25,990 nucleotides of DNA, from positions 1 through 25,990 of the forward strand of contig CACZOH010000070.1 of NCBI GenBank assembly GCA_902782785.1, read 5' to 3'. Position numbers and translations under genes: made by a program. The notes below the pieces were generated by a model. The model had not been told where the DNA came from. It worked only from the letters and a program-made list of their open reading frames with translations, and did not search any database. The stretch is from an uncultured Ruminococcus sp. Its GTDB lineage: Bacteria > Bacillota > Clostridia > Oscillospirales > CAG-272. This document shows, one piece after another, positions 7,541 through 13,961 of the stretch; position 1 is the stretch's first letter; the number at the start of each line of letters is the position of its first letter.

Positions 7541-7750
7541 TTACTTTATTTCAGTCACTTTATATCCCTGACCGTCGACAGCGGAGCGGATCGTATCGTC
7601 GCTTATATCGTCGGAAAGCGTGATGACCGCCGTTCCTTTTTCGTGGCTAACCTCGGCTGATGTCACATTTTCAAGCGCTTCAAGCGTCTTTTTTACTCTC
7701 GCCTCGCAATGCGGGCACATCATACCTTCGATAAATACGGTTTTAGTCAT
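7541..7750 (-). CDS. possible internal start giving a free CopZ-like copper chaperone
   Basis: Within copA, in the same frame, an ATG at 7750 (Met764) opens exactly at the border of the C-terminal HMA domain. GAGGAG at 7760-7765 lies 9 bases upstream, a normal ribosome binding distance. Initiation here would yield a 69-residue protein with one GMMCPHC copper site, the size and fold of CopZ. The purine run may instead just encode the Glu-Glu-Glu-Lys linker. The arrangement also looks like an old fusion of neighbouring copA and copZ genes. Translation from this ATG is inferred. Confidence 0.4.
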   Translation of the reverse strand: MTKTVFIEGMMCPHCEARVKKTLEALENVTSAEVSHEKGTAVITLSDDISDDTIRSAVDGQGYKVTEIK

Positions 7751-10039
7751 TTCATTTTTCTCCTCTTCTGTTATTATATTTACGCGCTCCGCTTCGACCG
7801 GAGCTTTTTTTGCTTTGAAAAGATTGAGCCGCAGGGCGTTGCATACGACGCAGAAGCTTGATAATCCCATAGCCGCTGACGCTATCATGGGATTGAGCGT
7901 CAGCCCGAGACCGACGAACGCTCCCGCGGCGACGGGAATGCATACGGCGTTATATATAAACGCCCAGAACAGATTTTCATAAATATTATAAAGCGTTTTT
8001 CGACTTAACGATATGGCGGCAGCGGCGTCCGCCGGCGAGCTTTTCATAAGAACAACGTCAGCCGCGTCTATCGCTATATCCGTTCCCGCGCCTATCGCTA
8101 TACCGATATTCGCTGACGTGAGAGCAGGCGCGTCGTTTATCCCGTCGCCGACCATGGCGGTCTTTTTGACTTTTGATAACTCTTTGATCTTCGCTTCTTT
8201 ATCGATCGGCAGAACGCCTGAAATGACGTTATCTATACCGAGCTGTTTTGCCGTCGCTTTCGCCGTTCTTTCGTTGTCTCCCGTCAGAAGCGTTACGTCT
8301 ATGCCGAGGCGCAGAAGCTCCGATACGGCAAAACCGCTGTCTTCCTTTACCGTGTCTGCCGCGGCGATTATCCCGATAAATACGGAGTCGTAAGCAAAGT
8401 ATAGAGGAGTTTTACCCTCATCCGATAATGCGTTTCCCGTTGATACTGCCGCGTCAGGTATATTACATACAGAGCTGATATATGCGTGATTTCCCCCGTA
8501 AGCTTCCTTTCCGTTTATAATACCGCCTAGACCTTTTCCGGGTACATTTTCAAAACCCTCGCAGTCCGATAATTTCAGATCAAACTGTTTTATATATTCC
8601 GTGATCGCTTTTGCAAACGGATGCTCGCTTTTTTCCTCAAGCGAAGCGGCGATCTGCAGAAGTCCGTTTTTATCAAGCGAATACGGTATAACGTCCGTTA
8701 CCGCGGGATGACCTTTTGTAAGCGTGCCCGTCTTATCAAATACGACGGACTTGATCTTTCCGGTCTCTTCAAGCGCCGCGGCGGTTTTGAAAAGTATATT
8801 GTTTTTAGCCGCGACTCCGCTTCCGACCATGACCGCAACGGGCGTGGCAAGTCCGAGAGCGCACGGACAGCTTATGACGAGAACGGATATCCCTCTTGCC
8901 AGCGCAAAACCGACGCCGTTTCCGATCAGAAGCCAGATCACGGTAGTTATAAGCGCAATGGTCATAACAACGGGAACGAATACGCCGGACACCTTGTCCG
9001 CAGCTTTTGCGATCGGAGCCTTGGACGCCGACGCGTCGGATACCGCTTTAATAATGCGGGATAAAGCCGTATCCTCGCCGACTGCGGTCGCCCTGCATTT
9101 GACGTATCCCGTTGTGTTTATGGTCGCGCCGCTGACGGAGTCGCCGTCTTTTTTGTCGACCGGAACGCTTTCGCCGGTCAGCGAGCTTTCGTCCGCCGTA
9201 CAGTGTCCCTCGATAACGACGCCGTCTGTCGGGATCTTCTCACCGGGATAAACGGAGAATATATCGTTTGCGTTCAGTTCCTTTGCGTTGACTGTTATTT
9301 CCGTACCGTCACGTATGATATGCGCGGTATCGGGCATAAGCTTTGACAAACCCTTGAGCGCGTTCGTGGTTTTGCCTTTGGAATAAGCCTCGAAGGTTTT
9401 TCCGAGCGTGATGAGCGCGAGGATCATCGCCGCGCCTTCAAAATAAAGCTCGTTCATACAAGACATAACGGTTTCTGCGTCGCCCGATGCCTGAGCCGAC
9501 GTCATTTTGAAAAGCATTACCGTACTGTAAATAAACGAAGCGCCGGATCCGAGCGATACGAGAGTATCCATATTCGGCGCACCGTGAAACAGGCCGGAAA
9601 TACCGGAAATAAAGAATTTCTGATTTACTATGATAACGGAAGCGGAAAGTATAAGCTGTAAAAGCCCGACTGCAACGTGATTGCCGGATAAAAAAGGAGG
9701 AAGAGGGAAATTCCACATCATATGTCCCATTGACAAGTATATAAGCGGCAAAAGTATGCAGAGAGATATGATAAAACGTTTTAAAAGCGTCCTTACCTCT
9801 TCATTTCTTTCTTTTTTTTCGTATGCCGTATTTGTTTTTCCGTCGGTGGATGATATACCGTATCCTGCTTTTTTAACGGCGTCCATGATCTGCACGTCCG
9901 TCGCGGAACCAGATACGGTCATATCTCCGGTCAGAAGATTAACGCTGCATTCATCAACGCCGTCAAGTGAAGATACGGCTTTTTCCACCCTTGCGCTGCA
10001 GGCGGCGCAGCTCATTCCCGTAACTTTGTATCGATTCAT
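7541..10039 (-). CDS. copA: copper-exporting P1B-type ATPase with N- and C-terminal HMA domains
   Basis: 832 residues. The N-terminal HMA domain has GMSCAAC (Cys11, Cys14). Eight membrane helices follow with the transport motif CPC (391-393). Further landmarks are the actuator motif TGES (288-291), the phosphorylation site DKTGT at Asp435, the SEHP motif with His473, the GDGINDAP hinge (631-638), and the YN and MGLSS motifs of late helices that define the Cu(I) subgroup. Unusually, a second HMA domain (about 764-832, GMMCPHC with Cys775 and Cys778) sits at the C-terminus after a short Glu-rich linker. It exports Cu(I) from the cytosol. It starts 8 bases after csoR. Confidence 0.96.
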   Translation of the reverse strand: MNRYKVTGMSCAACSARVEKAVSSLDGVDECSVNLLTGDMTVSGSATDVQIMDAVKKAGYGISSTDGKTNTAYEKKERNEEVRTLLKRFIISLCILLPLIYLSMGHMMWNFPLPPFLSGNHVAVGLLQLILSASVIIVNQKFFISGISGLFHGAPNMDTLVSLGSGASFIYSTVMLFKMTSAQASGDAETVMSCMNELYFEGAAMILALITLGKTFEAYSKGKTTNALKGLSKLMPDTAHIIRDGTEITVNAKELNANDIFSVYPGEKIPTDGVVIEGHCTADESSLTGESVPVDKKDGDSVSGATINTTGYVKCRATAVGEDTALSRIIKAVSDASASKAPIAKAADKVSGVFVPVVMTIALITTVIWLLIGNGVGFALARGISVLVISCPCALGLATPVAVMVGSGVAAKNNILFKTAAALEETGKIKSVVFDKTGTLTKGHPAVTDVIPYSLDKNGLLQIAASLEEKSEHPFAKAITEYIKQFDLKLSDCEGFENVPGKGLGGIINGKEAYGGNHAYISSVCNIPDAAVSTGNALSDEGKTPLYFAYDSVFIGIIAAADTVKEDSGFAVSELLRLGIDVTLLTGDNERTAKATAKQLGIDNVISGVLPIDKEAKIKELSKVKKTAMVGDGINDAPALTSANIGIAIGAGTDIAIDAADVVLMKSSPADAAAAISLSRKTLYNIYENLFWAFIYNAVCIPVAAGAFVGLGLTLNPMIASAAMGLSSFCVVCNALRLNLFKAKKAPVEAERVNIITEEEKNEMTKTVFIEGMMCPHCEARVKKTLEALENVTSAEVSHEKGTAVITLSDDISDDTIRSAVDGQGYKVTEIK

Positions 10040-10047
10040 GATATCAC

Positions 10048-10338
10048 CTATTTCAGAAGCTTGTCGAGCGTTTTCGTCAGCTCGTCGAGCTTTTGTGTCT
10101 TTCCGTCTTTTATATCTTCCGCGACGCAGGTTCTTATATGATCGTTCAGAAGCTCGCGCGCAAAAGCGTTGAGCGCTGACGTTGCCGCTGAGACCTGCAT
10201 CAGAATGTCAACGCAGTAAGCGTCGTCCTCGACCATATTTCTTATTCCCCGGACCTGTCCCTCAACGCGGCAAAGCCTGTTTGTAAGACGCTTGAGCTCC
10301 GCTTTGTCACGTATTTTTTTATTACAGCAGTTTTCCAT
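10048..10338 (-). CDS. csoR: CsoR-family copper-sensing repressor
   Basis: 96 residues, all-helical CsoR/RcnR family (RLCRVEGQVRGIRNMVEDD). The Cu(I) ligand set is intact: Cys42, His67 and Cys71, with spacing identical to the known CsoR pattern. Apo-protein binds DNA and releases it on copper binding. The ATG at 10338 follows GGAGG; upstream extension of the frame would cross the promoter and the neighbouring terminator, so it is rejected. It ends in TAG and is followed after 8 bases by copA, which it should control. A matching operator lies in its own promoter, giving autoregulation. Confidence 0.95.
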   Translation of the reverse strand: MENCCNKKIRDKAELKRLTNRLCRVEGQVRGIRNMVEDDAYCVDILMQVSAATSALNAFARELLNDHIRTCVAEDIKDGKTQKLDELTKTLDKLLK

Positions 10339-10359
10339 AATAACCTCCGTTTCGCATAT

Positions 10360-10381
10360 ATTATATACTCCCGAGGGGTAT
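10360..10381 (-). promoter_or_regulatory. csoR-copA promoter with CsoR-type operator
   Basis: ATACTCCCGAGGGGTAT (10365-10381) is an imperfect palindrome of the ATACCCC type known for CsoR operators. On the minus strand it directly abuts and slightly overlaps the -10 TATAAT (10360-10365), filling the spacer up to a weak -35 (TTTTAA). A repressor there would block polymerase, as expected for copper-induced expression. Confidence 0.75.
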
Positions 10382-10414
10382 TTTAAAAGCATAATTTGTG
10401 ACAATTTTGTAATA

Positions 10415-10443
10415 AAAAAACGCTCTGTTTTAGAGCGTTTTTT
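10415..10443 (-). terminator. terminator of the sulfoxide-repair operon
   Basis: 12-base stem (aaaaaacgctct / agagcgtttttt) with a 5-base loop, one base after the PPOX stop codon. On the minus strand it ends in a T run. It separates this operon from the csoR promoter about 35 bases further on. Confidence 0.88.
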
Positions 10444-10444
10444 A

Positions 10445-10837
10445 TCAGAATCTGACCGTTTTTGGTTTCTCGACAAAAGAAGAGAAGACCGCAGTCGCAT
10501 TCTTGCAGTAAAACACCTCGGTATTGCCGTCGTTTTCGTCATACATAGTGCGAAGAGACGGATAAGCGTCGAGCATTGATTTTTTAGCTTCATAGGACTC
10601 GTCTGCATAAAGCTCGCACGTCAGACGAAGCCATTTATTATCCTTGAAAGCGCAAATTTCGGCTTTCGGGTTTTTGTGAAGCTGTTTTGATACGTCTTTG
10701 ACTTTTCCCGTCTGGATATAAAGCTTTCCGTCAAATAAGTTCACGGTTCCGAAAGGTCTGACTCTCGGTTGTCCGCAGTCGTCGGTTGCGAGATAATAAG
10801 TCCCCGCTTCTTTTAAGAATTTGAATACTTCTTCCAT
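10445..10837 (-). CDS. pyridoxamine 5'-phosphate oxidase-like FMN-binding protein
   Basis: 130 residues, split beta-barrel fold of the PPOX-like flavoproteins. Recognisable parts are the opening FLKEAGTYYLATDDCGQPRVRPFG, the strand LYIQTGKVKDVSKQL and NPKAEICAF. This length fits the small general-stress-type members, which bind FMN or F420 as dimers; the substrate is not predictable. The ATG directly abuts the nitroreductase stop codon, so translation is probably coupled. A terminator follows at once. Not enough of the true PdxH substrate-binding region is visible to call it a vitamin B6 oxidase. Confidence 0.85.
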   Translation of the reverse strand: MEEVFKFLKEAGTYYLATDDCGQPRVRPFGTVNLFDGKLYIQTGKVKDVSKQLHKNPKAEICAFKDNKWLRLTCELYADESYEAKKSMLDAYPSLRTMYDENDGNTEVFYCKNATAVFSSFVEKPKTVRF

Positions 10838-11503
10838 TTATCTTTCCTCCCATACAATGTTTTCCATGCCGGAACCGATCTCAAAATGGTATTTGACTAT
10901 TCCGAGATCTGTTTTTGAACACGGACCCAATAAAGCCTTCGCTTTGATCTTACCGTTATCATAACTTATAATAAATCTTTGCTGATTTATCGCGGTCGGC
11001 GCAAGAGCCGCCGCCTTCATACCGCTTAAGAACCATTCGGGCGCCTCTCCCGTTACACGGCAAAGCTTATCGACGGGCTTGCTTTTGTGCGGTACTCCGT
11101 TTGTTTTGCCGTAGCCCAGGACGATAACGTCATATATCTTTTCATTTTCGGAAAGCTTGACCGGCACCTTGTTCTTTTCAAAGGTCAGCGCTACCCAGCA
11201 GGTGTTGAGACCGAGCGTCTGACTCAACAGTACAAGCTCCTCGCCATAATAACCGATATCCTCGTCGCGTCCTTTTTCCGCCGCAAGAACAAAATAGTTT
11301 CTGCAGCCGGAAAAAGAGCCGTAGTTCGGTTTATTTGCCTGAAACGCCTCCGGCTCATTTATACAAAGGCTGATTTTCAGACCGGTGTCATTGTTGATTT
11401 TATCAATTTGCTTATTCAGTATTTCGATTTTGTCTTCTTCTATCGCTTTATCCGTATACTGTCTGACGCTGTGGCGCGCGAATACGGCTTCATATAACGT
11501 CAT
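10838..11503 (-). CDS. nitroreductase-family protein
   Basis: 221 residues. The opening LYEAVFARHSVRQYTDKAIEEDKI is the FMN-phosphate-binding start of nitroreductases. GEELVLLSQTLGLNTCWVAL matches the central helix of the single-chain double-domain subgroup (putative TM nitroreductase type). The second half carries GMKAAALAPTAINQQRF, a repeat-like copy of the substrate-side motif APTAINQQ. The likely role is FMN-dependent reduction with NAD(P)H in the cytosol; the substrate is unknown. It overlaps msrA by 4 bases (ATGA) and abuts the PPOX gene, so it belongs to the redox cassette. Confidence 0.85.
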   Translation of the reverse strand: MTLYEAVFARHSVRQYTDKAIEEDKIEILNKQIDKINNDTGLKISLCINEPEAFQANKPNYGSFSGCRNYFVLAAEKGRDEDIGYYGEELVLLSQTLGLNTCWVALTFEKNKVPVKLSENEKIYDVIVLGYGKTNGVPHKSKPVDKLCRVTGEAPEWFLSGMKAAALAPTAINQQRFIISYDNGKIKAKALLGPCSKTDLGIVKYHFEIGSGMENIVWEER

Positions 11504-11979
11504 ATGTTTTTCCTCCCGGATACTTTTATTTCTTCTTTGAACCTTTCCGGCTCTTTAAGATAAAAATTCTGATGGTATTCCTCGGCGTCATAAAAGCTTT
11601 TATATGCTTCGACGGATACCGTGTCCTTACAACCGAGGGCGTTTATCTTTGCGTCAGCCGCGGCTTTTTCTTCATCGCTTGTATAATATATCGCGAGCGT
11701 ATATGATCTGCCGCGGTCTATAAACTGTCCGCCGCCGTCCGTTATATCTACGTTTCTGAAGAAAACGTCAAGAAGTTCCGGATAAGAAAGCCTGCTTTCA
11801 TCGTAATCTATCTTTACGGTCTCCCTGTGTCCCGTTGTCTGCGATTTGACGTCTTCATAAGAAGGCGAGGCTTCGTCTCCGCCGCAATATCCGCTTGTAA
11901 CCGATAGAACGCCGGGAATCTGTGTGAAAACGGGAGTTATGCACCAGAAACAACCTCCCGCAAAGTACGCCGTCTTCAT
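11500..11979 (-). CDS. msrA: peptide-methionine (S)-S-oxide reductase
   Basis: 159 residues. The signature GGCFWC holds catalytic Cys10. SGYCGG, GHRETVKIDYDE, a family-typical central motif and FYDAEEYHQNFY are all present. It reduces the S-epimer of methionine sulfoxide, free or in proteins, using thioredoxin. No MsrB domain is fused, and no msrB is in the window. It overlaps fRMsr upstream and the nitroreductase downstream by 4 bases each. The partner enzyme upstream takes the R-epimer of free methionine sulfoxide, so the two cover both epimers of the free amino acid. Confidence 0.96.
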   Translation of the reverse strand: MKTAYFAGGCFWCITPVFTQIPGVLSVTSGYCGGDEASPSYEDVKSQTTGHRETVKIDYDESRLSYPELLDVFFRNVDITDGGGQFIDRGRSYTLAIYYTSDEEKAAADAKINALGCKDTVSVEAYKSFYDAEEYHQNFYLKEPERFKEEIKVSGRKNI

Positions 11980-12431
11980 AATATCCGCTCTATCTGCGAC
12001 ACGAAAGCGGAAAGTCCCGCCGCGTCGTCTTCCGTAAATCTGTGCTTGAGCTGCGAATCTATGTCAAGTACTCCGAAAACCTCTCCGTTTTTGTGTATCG
12101 GTATGACAATTTCGGAGCGCGACGACGGGTCGCACGCTATGTGACCCGGGAATTCGTGCACGTCGTAAACGAGCTGTAATTTATCAAGCGCAAGCGCTGT
12201 GCCGCAAACGCCGCGTCCTTTTTCTATCTCGATGCAGGCGGGCTTGCCCTGAAACGGCCCGAGAATCAGTTTTCCGTTTTCGCAGAGATAAAACCCGGCC
12301 CAGTTTATATCGGGCAAAGATTCAAATAACAGTGCAGATGCATTTGAAAGATTTGCGATCAAATGCGGTACGCCGTCGGTCAGCGCGGCAAGTCTGCCGA
12401 CAAGCTCTTTATAATCCGTATCATACGTCAT
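11976..12431 (-). CDS. free methionine-(R)-sulfoxide reductase (GAF domain)
   Basis: 151 residues, a single GAF domain. The three cysteines of the fRMsr family are present at 66, 76 and 100, with the same 10 and 24 residue spacings as in the characterised enzyme. WAGFYL, LGPFQGKPAC, GVCGTA and VLDIDS are family landmarks. It reduces free methionine-R-sulfoxide in the cytosol. GGAGG precedes the ATG. The gene starts the tight four-gene run and overlaps msrA by 4 bases. Confidence 0.94.
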   Translation of the reverse strand: MTYDTDYKELVGRLAALTDGVPHLIANLSNASALLFESLPDINWAGFYLCENGKLILGPFQGKPACIEIEKGRGVCGTALALDKLQLVYDVHEFPGHIACDPSSRSEIVIPIHKNGEVFGVLDIDSQLKHRFTEDDAAGLSAFVSQIERIL

Positions 12432-12457
12432 ATTTATATCCTCCGGTCCGGATTATA

Positions 12458-12877
12458 TCATATCACGTCTTTTTTTTCAATAGTTTTTTTGTTTTTTTTA
12501 GCTGTGACGATCCATAAAACGACGCCTGTGATCATCAAAGCCGGGCCGCCTATGAAATAAACGTATAACAAACGGTTCGTCGTGCCGTATATTTCTATAA
12601 CGCCTTTCATTATAAACCCCACGGTCAGCGCCGCGACGCCGGAGTTATAAAAATTGTAGGACAGACGGCTCATCATGTTCTTTTCCGATAAGAATATGAA
12701 GAAGAACGGTACGCAGCCGAGCGTCAGCGGCGGCATAAAACAGAATATCATAAAGAAGGAATATACGCCGAAGCTGAAAAACTCATAAACGGCGCCGAAT
12801 ATCGAGCAGAGAAGCGCGGCGGCGAGATATACCCCCGCGGTCTTTGCCGCGCTTGTTTTAATATCCGATGTAGACAA
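12458..12877 (-). CDS. small membrane protein, unknown function
   Basis: About 139 residues with four predicted membrane helices and a Lys-rich cytoplasmic C-terminus. I do not recognise the family. AAAGGAG at 12889-12895 suggests initiation at the TTG at 12877, 11 bases away; the GTG at 12898 opens the same frame but would place the ribosome binding site inside the gene. The start overlaps the conserved tail of the phosphodiester glycosidase frame by 20 bases, so the two genes were probably translationally coupled before the amber codon arose. The fRMsr gene follows after 26 bases. Confidence 0.65.
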   Translation of the reverse strand: MSTSDIKTSAAKTAGVYLAAALLCSIFGAVYEFFSFGVYSFFMIFCFMPPLTLGCVPFFFIFLSEKNMMSRLSYNFYNSGVAALTVGFIMKGVIEIYGTTNRLLYVYFIGGPALMITGVVLWIVTAKKNKKTIEKKDVI

Positions 12878-12956
12878 TGTCAGACACGCTCCTTTCACTG
12901 ATTTTTCTGCCGTTTGTTGTGGGATTGTTTACTATTTCGCCGTTGAACACCATAGT
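12858..12956 (-). other. in-frame continuation of the phosphodiester glycosidase after TAG
   Basis: After TAG at 12957-12959 the same frame stays open for 32 codons to TAA at 12858-12860. The translation (TMVFNGEIVNNP, then ERSVSDIVYIGY) fits the C-terminus expected for the family, where DGGGSSTM normally reads straight through. The TAG takes the place of the second Ser of that motif. The tail is not the start of another gene. Confidence 0.8.
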
Positions 12957-13853
12957 CTAGGAGCCGCCGCCGTCAAGATTGTACGCGACGGTCACGCCAT
13001 AGTCCTGCATAAAGCACGAAAGCTCGTACAAACTTAAACCTCTGTTTTCATTCGTGCGTCCGTCGGATACGATGAAAACGTAATGAAGCTCGTCTATCAT
13101 ACCGATGGCGGTGCGAGGATTGCTTGCCATAGCAACTCCCACCTCATATCCGTCCGATACGATTATCTCGCCGTCCGATATGAGTCCGGGACCGAAGGAC
13201 AATACGTTTACGGCTCCGTCCGCAAGCAGCTGTTCCGCCGAAATATCCTTGCTTTCAAGCACTTTCATATCCCCGTCTTCATAGATCGCTATGATATCCG
13301 TGTTGGTCCTTGATCTGTTTCTGTAAAGCACGCCGTTTCTTATAACGTATCCGCTTTCGCGCGCGCCGTAATAGTCTCCGTTGATCGCAAGTATCGCGCC
13401 GACTTCTTCAGCCGTGACAGATGTCTTTGCCGCCACGTTTTTGCCGTAGGTGTTTTTTGCAAGCGCGGTCTTCAGATACTCCGGAGAAGATAAGACGATA
13501 TCTGCGACGTATACCGTCGTATCGTAATATCTGTACGTTCCTATCGTGATCTTAATGTTGTCGTCTTCATAAGATTTATCGGTTATTACGGGTTGTGTTT
13601 CCTCTTCGGTTTCCGTTTCGGATTCTGTCGTTTCTTCGGCTGTCGTTTCGGCTTTTTCGGTCTGTGCGTTTACCGTTTCCGTTTCTTTTCCGGTCCCGGT
13701 TTCTACTCCGTTTGTCGATAAAGGCGAGGTTTCGGGTTGTGCGGGCGTATCGTATACTCTTACGATAACGAAAGTATCAAGCGCAACGTATACGGTAAAC
13801 AATATCAGAACGATACAGAATATTACCGCAAAAAGATGTTTTTTAACTTTCAT
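12957..13853 (-). CDS. phosphodiester glycosidase (NAGPA-type), ended by in-frame TAG
   Basis: 298 residues before TAG. N-terminal membrane helix (about 5-32), a Thr/Glu-rich linker (about 38-88), then a phosphodiester glycosidase domain (PF09992-type) with AILAINGDYYG, LSFGPGLI, NPRTAIGM, YVFIVSDGR and NLDGGGS. Such enzymes uncover sugars attached through a phosphodiester and occur in exopolysaccharide and wall-polymer pathways. The protein stops inside the conserved DGGGSSTM motif, losing the last strands; if TAG were read through it would be 331 residues. The ATG at 13853 is chosen for the GGAGGGAG before it; an upstream ATG at 13901 would bury the helix. It has its own extended -10 promoter. 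It may be an expressed fragment, a young pseudogene or a readthrough gene. Confidence 0.8.
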   Translation of the reverse strand: MKVKKHLFAVIFCIVLILFTVYVALDTFVIVRVYDTPAQPETSPLSTNGVETGTGKETETVNAQTEKAETTAEETTESETETEEETQPVITDKSYEDDNIKITIGTYRYYDTTVYVADIVLSSPEYLKTALAKNTYGKNVAAKTSVTAEEVGAILAINGDYYGARESGYVIRNGVLYRNRSRTNTDIIAIYEDGDMKVLESKDISAEQLLADGAVNVLSFGPGLISDGEIIVSDGYEVGVAMASNPRTAIGMIDELHYVFIVSDGRTNENRGLSLYELSCFMQDYGVTVAYNLDGGGS

Positions 13854-13875
13854 GCTCTCCCTCCTTTTCGCCTGT

Positions 13876-13884
13876 ATTATAACA
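13876..13884 (-). promoter_or_regulatory. extended -10 promoter of the phosphodiester glycosidase gene
   Basis: On the minus strand TGTTATAAT forms an extended -10 element 22 bases before the start codon. No clear -35 is seen, which is normal for extended -10 promoters. It follows a hairpin that closes the preceding operon. Confidence 0.55.
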
Positions 13885-13920
13885 TTTCCATGTGATGACA
13901 ATATGATAAAAGCCTAAAAT

Positions 13921-13950
13921 CAACGCGGAAAAAAGATGATTTCCGCGTTG
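13921..13950 (-). terminator. probable terminator after the glycosidase-like tandem
   Basis: 11-base stem (caacgcggaaa / tttccgcgttg) with an 8-base loop, 11 bases after the stop of the upstream gene. On the minus strand ATTTTAGGCTTTT follows, a modest T tract, so termination may be partial. Confidence 0.6.
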
Positions 13951-13961
13951 ACTGTACTTAT

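Noticed and set aside
8724..9251. Open frames antisense to copA and to the kinase (for example 2561-3022) as genes
   Set aside because: They mirror strongly conserved coding sequence on the other strand, have no ribosome binding sites and show no recognisable protein features.
10339..10608. Long upstream extension of the csoR frame
   Set aside because: It runs through the csoR promoter, the operator, a terminator and the end of the PPOX gene, and adds no CsoR-like sequence.
12957..12959. Genome-wide reassignment of TAG as a sense codon
   Set aside because: csoR (10048) and the LD-carboxypeptidase gene (21703) end in TAG at the expected family lengths, with the next gene or a terminator directly behind.
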